A stretch of 64,000 nt of DNA, from the NCBI RefSeq assembly GCF_029894425.1, contig NZ_JARXYJ010000001.1, positions 4,464,001-4,528,000 on the forward strand, in the 5' to 3' direction. How positions within the stretch are numbered: position 1 is the first letter of the stretch; every line of letters begins with the position of its first letter. Origin of the DNA: Streptomyces sp. SAI-127. Its GTDB lineage: Bacteria; Actinomycetota; Actinomycetes; Streptomycetales; Streptomycetaceae. The notes under the pieces are model-generated. The model saw nothing but the letters and a program-made list of their open reading frames with translations, made no database searches and was not told where the DNA came from. Made by a program: the position numbers and the translations under genes. Below, in pieces: positions 54,256 to 60,855 of this stretch.

Positions 54256-55491
54256 ATGCCCCCCTTCGATGTCCCCTTCGACGTGCCCGAGGGCGACCCC
54301 TTCGGCCCGCACAACCTTCCCTACGGAGTGTTCTCGCCTCCGGGTTCGTCCGACCGGACCGTCGGCGTCCGCCTCGGTGACCAGGTCCTCGACGCGGGCG
54401 CGGCGGCCGCCGCCCTCGGTTCTCCGTACGTCTCCCTGCTCGCCCGGCCCTCCCTGGGCCCGCTCCTCGCCGCCGGCCGCACGGCCTGGTCGGACGTGCG
54501 GCGCGCGCTCACCGCGTGGGTGACCGTGCCGGCGCACCAGGAGGCCGTGGCGGGGTTCTTCCATCCGCTGTCGTCGGTCGACCTCCATCTCCCCTTCGAG
54601 GTCGCGGACTACGTCGACTTCTACGCCTCCGAGAACCACGCGCGAAACGTCGGCCAGATGTTCCGGCCCGACGCCGCCGACTCCCTGACCCCCAACTGGA
54701 AGCACCTGCCGATCGGGTACCACGGCCGCGCGGGCACGGTGGTGGTGTCGGGGACGGATGTCGTACGGCCGTCGGGACAGCGGAAGGCCGCCGCCGACGC
54801 CTCTCCCGTCTTCGGGCCGTCCGTGCGGCTCGACATCGAGGCGGAGGTCGGTTTCGTGGTCGGGACGCCCTCGGAGCTGGGCCGGCCCGTCGGGCTCGGC
54901 GACTTCCGGGAGCACGTCTTCGGGCTGTGCCTGCTCAACGACTGGTCCGCACGGGACATCCAGGCCTGGGAGTACGTCCCTCTCGGCCCGTTCCTCGGCA
55001 AGTCCTTCGCCACGTCGGTGTCGGCATGGATCACCCCGCTGGACGCCCTGGAGGAGGCGCGGGTGGCGCCGCCGGAGCGGACGCACGAGCTGCTGCCGTA
55101 TCTGGACGACACCGCTTCCGACGTGGAACCGGGTGGCTACGACCTGCGGATCTCCGTCGCGGTCAACGGCCACGTGGTGTCGGAGCCGCCGTTCTCCTCC
55201 ATGTACTGGACGGCGGCCCAGCAGTTGGCCCACATGACGGTGAACGGGGCCTCGCTGAGGACGGGTGACCTGTACGGCTCGGGAACGGTGAGCGGGCCCT
55301 CGGCGGGCGAGCGGGGGTCGCTGCTGGAGCTGACCTGGAACGGCCGGGACGCGCTCGAACTCCCCGACGGCAAGCGGACCTTCCTGGAGGACGGGGACGT
55401 GGTGACGCTGTCGGCGTGGGCTCCCGGTCCGGGCGGGGTCCGGGTGGGGCTGGGGGAGGTGGTGGGGCGGGTGGTCTCCGGGGAGGTGTGA
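54256..55491 (+). CDS. fahA: Fumarylacetoacetase
   Basis: The 411-residue protein has the full FAH layout: an N-terminal SH3-like part (NLPYGVFSPPG), the metal-binding DYVDFYASENHARNVG (D121), the TP-NW-HLPIGYHGRAGTVVVSGT region, DIEAEVGFVVG (two Glu ligands) and LNDWSARDIQAWEYVPLGPFLGKSF. It performs the last step of tyrosine and phenylalanine catabolism, hydrolysing fumarylacetoacetate to fumarate and acetoacetate. The ATG at 54256 lies 226 bases from the divergent ATP-grasp gene. No other homogentisate gene is in the window. Confidence 0.95.
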   Translation: MPPFDVPFDVPEGDPFGPHNLPYGVFSPPGSSDRTVGVRLGDQVLDAGAAAAALGSPYVSLLARPSLGPLLAAGRTAWSDVRRALTAWVTVPAHQEAVAGFFHPLSSVDLHLPFEVADYVDFYASENHARNVGQMFRPDAADSLTPNWKHLPIGYHGRAGTVVVSGTDVVRPSGQRKAAADASPVFGPSVRLDIEAEVGFVVGTPSELGRPVGLGDFREHVFGLCLLNDWSARDIQAWEYVPLGPFLGKSFATSVSAWITPLDALEEARVAPPERTHELLPYLDDTASDVEPGGYDLRISVAVNGHVVSEPPFSSMYWTAAQQLAHMTVNGASLRTGDLYGSGTVSGPSAGERGSLLELTWNGRDALELPDGKRTFLEDGDVVTLSAWAPGPGGVRVGLGEVVGRVVSGEV

Positions 55492-55645
55492 GGCGTCCGG
55501 TGCTGTTCGAGTCCTGCCGTTGGGCGTCCGCTCACGGCATACTGGCGGCGGGCGGCATACGTGGGACGACGTACCGACCGCCCTGCGGCACCTCACCACC
55601 CAGCCCCACCTTCCCTGTCTCCGATCAGGATGCGGAGCCCGTGGC

Positions 55646-56587
55646 ATGACTCTCTGCCTGCTCCTGCTGAGCACCGTCGCCGTAGCGGCCGCCGTGCCGG
55701 TGCCGCGCGCGCTCACCCGGTCCGCGTGGCCCGAACGGGAACCGGTGGTCGGGCTGTGGGTGTGGCAGTGCCTGGTCGCCACGGTGCTGCTGTGCTGCCT
55801 GACGGCGCTGGTGCTGGGAGCGGCGGCGGTCTTCCACACCGTCCGCGACCATGTGTTCGCCCCGGCGCCGCCGGCCGTGACCGCGGCGTACGACCTCTCG
55901 GCGGCGCCGGTCTGGGCGGTCACCCTGACCCTGCTGCTGGCGGGCGGGGCCGCGTGGACCACGGCGATGCTGGCCCGTGAACTGGTCGAGGCCCGTCGGC
56001 GCCAGGGGCTCGCCCGTGAGCATCTGCGGGAGCGGGCGCCGGATCTGCCGGCCGGGCTGGGTGCGGTCGCGCGCGGTCCGCTGCTGGTGTTGGAGGACGA
56101 GTACCCGGACGCCTGGTGGATGCCGGGGAATCCGCCGCAGCTGATCGTGACGACCGGTGCGCTGCACCGGCTGACCGATCACCAGCTGGACGCCGTCCTC
56201 ACCCACGAGCGCGGGCATGCGCGGGCCCGCCACGACTGGCTGCTCCATCTGTCGACGGCGCTGGCCACGGGATTTCCCCGGGTGCCGCTCTTCGCCCACT
56301 TCTGCGACCAGACGCACCGCTTGGTGGAACTGGCGGCGGACGACACGGCGTCGCGGCGGTGCGGTCACCTGACGACGGCGCTGGCGCTGATCGAGCTGAA
56401 CCAGCATCGGGGGGTGCTGTCGTGCGCCTCCAGTCATCGGCTGCTGGGTGAGCGGGTGGACCGGTTGCTGGAGCCGCCGCCGCGGTTGTTGCGGCGGCAG
56501 CGGGCGCTCACGTCCGCGACGGCGGCGCTGGTGCCGTTGCTGCCGCTGCTGATCGTTTTCGGGCCGGGGTTGTCGGCGCTGGTGTAG
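55646..56587 (+). CDS. M56-family membrane metalloprotease
   Basis: The 313-residue protein has two to three N-terminal helices, a cytoplasmic-side domain with the zinc motif HERGH (H187, E188, H191) and a downstream Glu ligand in LVELAADDTA (E228), and a C-terminal helix. The layout is that of M56/BlaR1-type peptidases found in many streptomycetes, often with a BlaI-type repressor gene alongside. No BlaI gene is seen here, so it may act with a regulator elsewhere. Confidence 0.85.
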   Translation: MTLCLLLLSTVAVAAAVPVPRALTRSAWPEREPVVGLWVWQCLVATVLLCCLTALVLGAAAVFHTVRDHVFAPAPPAVTAAYDLSAAPVWAVTLTLLLAGGAAWTTAMLARELVEARRRQGLAREHLRERAPDLPAGLGAVARGPLLVLEDEYPDAWWMPGNPPQLIVTTGALHRLTDHQLDAVLTHERGHARARHDWLLHLSTALATGFPRVPLFAHFCDQTHRLVELAADDTASRRCGHLTTALALIELNQHRGVLSCASSHRLLGERVDRLLEPPPRLLRRQRALTSATAALVPLLPLLIVFGPGLSALV

Positions 56588-56788
56588 GCGGTCGGTTGTC
56601 GGCCGCGGGCCCGGTGGGGCTGGTCGCGCAGTTCCCCGCGCCCCTGGGTGGGTTGCAGCCGCCCTCGCTTTCTTCGGCAGGTGGCACATGTCACCCCACG
56701 GCGCCTGAAACCGCAGGTCAGACACGGATCCGTCACTGCGTCAGGTGGCGCAACAATCCAGCAACACAGCTTTTCCTACCGGCTCGGT

Positions 56789-57586
56789 ATGGTTCCGGCC
56801 ATGCCATCCACCGACCGTGTCCGGGACCACGCCGGCCAAGGCGCGACCACCGTCGCCGCCCGCGCCCGGCGCCGGCTGCGTGCGGACCAGGCACGACAGC
56901 TCGCCGACCTTCTGCGCCACCAGCTCCTGACCGGCGGCTTCGAGGACGGCACCCTCCCCCACGAGACGACCCTCGCCACCGACTACCGCGCCTCCCGCAA
57001 CACGGTCCGCCAAGCCCTGGACCTGCTTCGCGCCGAAGGCCTGGTCGAACGCCTCCCCGGCGTCGGCACCGTGGTCGTGGGCCAGAAGTACCCCCATGGC
57101 CTGGACCGTCTGATGGGTCTCGCGGAAACCCTGCACGAACACGGCACGGTCACCAACGAGGTCCGCACCATGGGCCCGGCCGCCGCCCCCCACCCGGTCG
57201 CCCGGCGCCTCCAGATCGCCCCCGGCACCGACGTCCTCTACATCGAACGCCTGCGCCGCCTGAATGGCCTCCCCCTCTCCCTCGACCTCACCTACCTCCC
57301 CCTCGACATCGGCACCGCCCTGCTCGGCGCCGACCTCGAGAACACCGACGTCTTCCGCCTCCTGGAGACGATCACCGGCCAGGGCCTCGGCCACGCCGAG
57401 ATCACCCTGGAGGCGGTGAACGCGGACGCCCACTCCGCCGCCGTACTGGAAGCCCCGCGCGGCGCGGCCGTCCTGATGCTGGAACGCCTCACCCACCTCG
57501 CCGACGGCCGACCCGTCGACCTGGAGTTCATCCGCTTCCGCGGCGACCGCATCACGATGAGCGGCCTGCTGCACCGCTCCCTCTGA
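56789..57586 (+). CDS. GntR-family transcriptional regulator (HutC/UTRA type)
   Basis: The 265-residue protein has a winged helix-turn-helix (LADLLRHQLLTGGF, LPHETTLATDYRASRNTVRQALDLLRAEGLVERLPGVGTVV) and a C-terminal UTRA-like ligand domain (PHPVARRLQIAPGTDVLYIERLRRLNGLPLSLDLTYLP). The ATG at 56789 is favoured; an ATG at 56801 is equally possible because no clear ribosome site precedes either. It is the first gene of the operon containing ferredoxin, ABC transporter and flavoprotein, 31 bases ahead of the ferredoxin, and is the likely regulator of that operon. Confidence 0.9.
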   Translation: MVPAMPSTDRVRDHAGQGATTVAARARRRLRADQARQLADLLRHQLLTGGFEDGTLPHETTLATDYRASRNTVRQALDLLRAEGLVERLPGVGTVVVGQKYPHGLDRLMGLAETLHEHGTVTNEVRTMGPAAAPHPVARRLQIAPGTDVLYIERLRRLNGLPLSLDLTYLPLDIGTALLGADLENTDVFRLLETITGQGLGHAEITLEAVNADAHSAAVLEAPRGAAVLMLERLTHLADGRPVDLEFIRFRGDRITMSGLLHRSL

Positions 57587-57617
57587 CCTCTTTCCGAGCC
57601 GTTTCCTGGAGACAGCC

Positions 57618-57845
57618 ATGCCCTTGGCGCCCCAGCGGGCCGACGTGCCCGTGACCATCGACGAGTCGAAGTGCATCGACGGCTGCACGCTCTGCGTGGA
57701 CATGTGCCCGCTGGACTCCCTCGCCATCGACGAGAGCAACGGCAAGGCCTACATGCACGTCGACGAGTGCTGGTACTGCGGCCCGTGCGCGGCCCGCTGT
57801 CCCACCGGAGCCGTCACGGTCAACATGCCCTATCTGCTCCGGTGA
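57618..57845 (+). CDS. Two-cluster [4Fe-4S] ferredoxin-like protein
   Basis: The 75-residue protein has two iron-sulfur motifs: CIDGCTLCVDMCP (residues 19-31, with an unusual C-x3-C start instead of C-x2-C) and CWYCGPCAARCP (about 51-62, standard). It resembles the small iron-sulfur partner (AprB-like) of the flavoprotein encoded 3 kb downstream, and would pass electrons to or from it. ATG preceded by GGAG. It belongs to the GntR-led operon, 16 bases ahead of the binding protein. Confidence 0.92.
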   Translation: MPLAPQRADVPVTIDESKCIDGCTLCVDMCPLDSLAIDESNGKAYMHVDECWYCGPCAARCPTGAVTVNMPYLLR

Positions 57846-57861
57846 GAGGTCCAGAACTCCC

Positions 57862-59199
57862 ATGAAACACAAACCGGTTGTCGCCGCTCTGCTGCTGTTC
57901 GCGCCACTGACGGCCTGCGGCAGTGCCCAGGCGGGCGACAGTTCCACGGTCACCGTCACCGTCGGCTACCAGTCCAAGACCATCAACACGGTCACGGCCG
58001 GAACGCTGCTTCGCTCGCTCGGCTACTTCGAGAAGCAGCTCAACTCCCTCCACGACGGCCACACCTACAAGGTCGACTGGCAGGACTACGCCACCGGCGC
58101 CCCCATCACCGCGCAGATGACCGCCGGGAAGATCGACATCGGCTCGATGGGCGACTTCCCGCTGCTCATCAACGCGGCCCGCGGCAAGCAGCTCGGCAAG
58201 CCCACCCGCCTGGTCTCGGTCACCGGCTACAACCTGCGCGGCGGCCTCAACACGATCGTCACCTCCCCCGGCTCGGACCTCGCCTCACTCGACGACCTGC
58301 GCGGCAAGAAGGTCTCCACGAGCGTCGGCTCCGCCGCCGACGGCACTCTCGTACGGGCCCTGCAGCGCGCCGGCATCGACCCCGACAAGGGCATCGAGAA
58401 GCTCAACCAGCAGCCCGCGGTGGGTGCTTCGGCCCTGTCGGCGGGCAGCGCGGACGCCCTGTCGCAGTTCGTCGCCTGGCCCGGTCTGCTCGCCTACCAG
58501 GGCAAGGCGAAGGCGCTCTACGACGGTGCCGAGCTCGACCTCCCCACCTTCCACGGCGTCACCGCCCGCGAGGACTTCGCGAAGCGGCGGCCGCCGGTCC
58601 TGGAGGCGTTCCTGAAGGCCCAGGCCGAGGCCACCGACTACCTCAACGCCCACCCGGTCGGCGCCGCCGAGTCGGTCGCCAAGGCCACCGGCCTGCCCGC
58701 CGAGGTCGTCTACCTCTACAACGGCGCCCACGGCATCGCCACCTTCGACCCGGCGATCAAGCCCCAACTGGTCTCCGCCCTGAAGAAGGACGTCTCGGTC
58801 CTGAAGGCGGCCAAGCTGACCGGTGACGTGGACGTGGACTCCTTCGTCGACGACCAGTACGTCAAGAAGGCCCTCGGGTCCGACTACGCGGGTCGCCTCG
58901 CCCTGAATCCGCCCGCCTCCGCGAGCGAGGTCTGGCCCAAGGGCGCCTCCAGGACGCAGAGCTTCAAGACGCCCGCCGAACTCCTCGCGTACGTCTCCGC
59001 GCACAAGGACGGCGTCCGCGCCGCCTACGTCCCCGACGCCACCACCGGCACCCTCTGGTTCGCCGACAAGGCGGTCTGGGTGGCCGACGGCGACGAACTG
59101 CTGCCCTTCGTGGCGCCGGAGACCGCGCAGGCCTACGTCTCCGCGCACGGCGGCGCCCGGGTCGTCACGTACGCCGAGGCGCTGGAGCGGGCGTCGTGA
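57862..59199 (+). CDS. ABC transporter substrate-binding lipoprotein with C-terminal NosL-like domain
   Basis: The 445-residue protein has a lipoprotein signal with C19 in PLTACGS, then a nitrate/sulfonate/taurine-type binding fold (TVTVGYQSKTINTV, TAGKIDIGSMGDFPLLINA, LDDLRGKKVSTSVGSAADGTL). The usual fold ends near residue 335. Residues ~366-440 then look like the C-terminal half of NosL: TPAELLAYVSAHKDGVRAAYVPD, TLWFADKAVWVADG and LLPFVAPETAQAYVSAHGGARVVTYAEAL. The N-terminal copper-binding part of NosL is absent. The stop overlaps the permease start (GTGA). Confidence 0.87.
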   Translation: MKHKPVVAALLLFAPLTACGSAQAGDSSTVTVTVGYQSKTINTVTAGTLLRSLGYFEKQLNSLHDGHTYKVDWQDYATGAPITAQMTAGKIDIGSMGDFPLLINAARGKQLGKPTRLVSVTGYNLRGGLNTIVTSPGSDLASLDDLRGKKVSTSVGSAADGTLVRALQRAGIDPDKGIEKLNQQPAVGASALSAGSADALSQFVAWPGLLAYQGKAKALYDGAELDLPTFHGVTAREDFAKRRPPVLEAFLKAQAEATDYLNAHPVGAAESVAKATGLPAEVVYLYNGAHGIATFDPAIKPQLVSALKKDVSVLKAAKLTGDVDVDSFVDDQYVKKALGSDYAGRLALNPPASASEVWPKGASRTQSFKTPAELLAYVSAHKDGVRAAYVPDATTGTLWFADKAVWVADGDELLPFVAPETAQAYVSAHGGARVVTYAEALERAS

Positions 59200-60104
59200 G
59201 CGGGAAGGCGCGCGCAAGCCGGGGCCGGGGGGTGCCCCGGCTCGGCCGGTACGCGCTGCGGGCGGGCTCGCTCGCGGTCGCCCTCGGCGGGTGGCAGCTG
59301 CTGACCAGCCTCGACATCGATATGTGGCTGCGCTTCTCGCAGTTCCCCACGGTCGCCGACGTGGCCCGCACCTTCGCCGACCGGCTGTCCGGCCCGGACT
59401 ACTGGACGGACCTCACCGACAGCCTCACCCGCATCCTCACCGGTTTCCTGCTGGCCGCGGTGCTCGGTGTGGCGGCGGGCGTGCTCGTGGCGCGCTCCCG
59501 TCTCGCCGAGGACCTGCTCGGCCCGGTCCTGGAGGTCGTCCGCCCGATCCCGGCGATCGCCCTCGTCCCCGTCGCGATCCTGCTGTTCCCCTCCAACGAA
59601 CAGGGCATCGTCTTCATCACCTTCACCGCCGCCTTCTTCCCCGTCCTGGTCTCCACCCGGCACGCGGTCCGCGCGCTGACCCCCGGATGGGAGGAGGCGG
59701 TGCTGACCATGGGCGGCGGCCGCTGGTGGATCCTCGCCTCGGTCGTGCTGCCGGGCGCCCTGCCCGGCATCTTCGGCGGCCTGTCCGTCGGCATCGGCGT
59801 CTCGTGGATCTGTGTGATCTCCGCCGAGATGATCTCCGGCCAGTACGGCGTCGGCTACCGCACCTGGCAGGACTACACCGTCGTCAACTACGCGGGCGTC
59901 TTCGTCGGCATGGTCACCATCGGCGTCCTCGGCTGGCTCACCTCCACGGCCGTGGAACTCCTGGGGCGCCGCCTGACGCGATGGCTGCCGAGGACGTCGT
60001 ACGTCGCTGCCGGCCGGCCGGCGCGGCGGGTGGACCGTGCCGCGGCCGCGGTGCCGGTGAGCCCCACGACTCGGGAGGGCGTGCCCCATGACCAGCTCGT
60101 CTGA
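59196..60104 (+). CDS. ABC transporter permease (SsuC/TauC type)
   Basis: The 302-residue protein has six helices and the EAA-type loop LTPGWEEAVLTMGGGRWWILASVVLPGALPGIFGGLSVGIGVSWI. The pattern DSLTRILTGFLLAAVLGVAAGVLVARS at TM1-TM2 fits sulfonate/nitrate importers. The C-terminal 40 residues (LPRTSYVAAGRPARRVDRAAAA) are hydrophilic. Start is a GTG overlapping the binding-protein stop. The ATPase gene begins 17 bases before its end. Confidence 0.92.
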   Translation: MSGKARASRGRGVPRLGRYALRAGSLAVALGGWQLLTSLDIDMWLRFSQFPTVADVARTFADRLSGPDYWTDLTDSLTRILTGFLLAAVLGVAAGVLVARSRLAEDLLGPVLEVVRPIPAIALVPVAILLFPSNEQGIVFITFTAAFFPVLVSTRHAVRALTPGWEEAVLTMGGGRWWILASVVLPGALPGIFGGLSVGIGVSWICVISAEMISGQYGVGYRTWQDYTVVNYAGVFVGMVTIGVLGWLTSTAVELLGRRLTRWLPRTSYVAAGRPARRVDRAAAAVPVSPTTREGVPHDQLV

Positions 60105-60855
60105 CGTCCGTTCGCCCGCCCGCGCCGGCGCGGCACTGGCGCTGCGCGGCGCCGCTCTCGGGCGGCCCGACGTGCCCGTGCTCGACGGAGTGGACCTCGT
60201 GGTGGCTCCCGGCGAGATCCTGACCCTCGTCGGGCCCTCCGGATGCGGCAAGTCGACGCTGCTGCGCACGCTCGCCGGACTGTTGTCGCCGCTTGCCGGA
60301 GAGGTCAGCCAGGACGGACGCCCGCTGACGGGCCCCGCCGCCCACCGCGCCCTGATCTTCCAGGAGGACGCCCTCCTGCCCTGGCGCACCCTGCGCTCGA
60401 ACGTCGAACTGCCGCTCGCGATCAAGGGGTTGCCGCGTGCGGAGCGCAGGCGGCAGGCACAGGCGTGGCTGGAGCGCGTCGGACTTGCCGACCAGGCCGG
60501 GCAGTTGCCGCACCGTGTCTCCGGCGGACAGCGCCAGCGCGCCCAGCTGGCCCGCGCCCTCGCGGGAGCGCCGCGCGCCGTCCTCATGGACGAACCCTTC
60601 GGCGCCCTGGACGCCCAGACCCGCGCCGGAATGCAGGACCTCCTCGTCGAGGTGCTGCGGGGCACCGGGGCCACCGTCGTCTTCGTCACCCACGACGTGG
60701 ACGAGGCCCTCTTCCTGGGCGACCGGGTCGCGCTCATCGGCTCCGGCCGCCTGGTCGCCGTACGTGACGTGCCCCGCCCGCGTGACCGCGCGGCCCACGA
60801 CGACCAGGCACACCTGGCGCTGCGGCGCGACGTCCTCTCCTCGCTCGGTACGTGA
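60088..60855 (+). CDS. ABC transporter ATP-binding protein (SsuB/TauB type)
   Basis: The 255-residue ATPase has Walker A GPSGCGKSTLLRTLAGLL, Q-loop FQEDALLPWRTL, signature VSGGQRQRAQLARAL, Walker B AVLMDEPFGALD and the H-loop FVTHDVDEALFLGDRV. The FQEDALLPW Q-loop is typical of sulfonate/nitrate/taurine importers. It overlaps the permease gene by 17 bases and the flavoprotein gene by four (GTGA). Confidence 0.94.
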   Translation: MTSSSDVRSPARAGAALALRGAALGRPDVPVLDGVDLVVAPGEILTLVGPSGCGKSTLLRTLAGLLSPLAGEVSQDGRPLTGPAAHRALIFQEDALLPWRTLRSNVELPLAIKGLPRAERRRQAQAWLERVGLADQAGQLPHRVSGGQRQRAQLARALAGAPRAVLMDEPFGALDAQTRAGMQDLLVEVLRGTGATVVFVTHDVDEALFLGDRVALIGSGRLVAVRDVPRPRDRAAHDDQAHLALRRDVLSSLGT

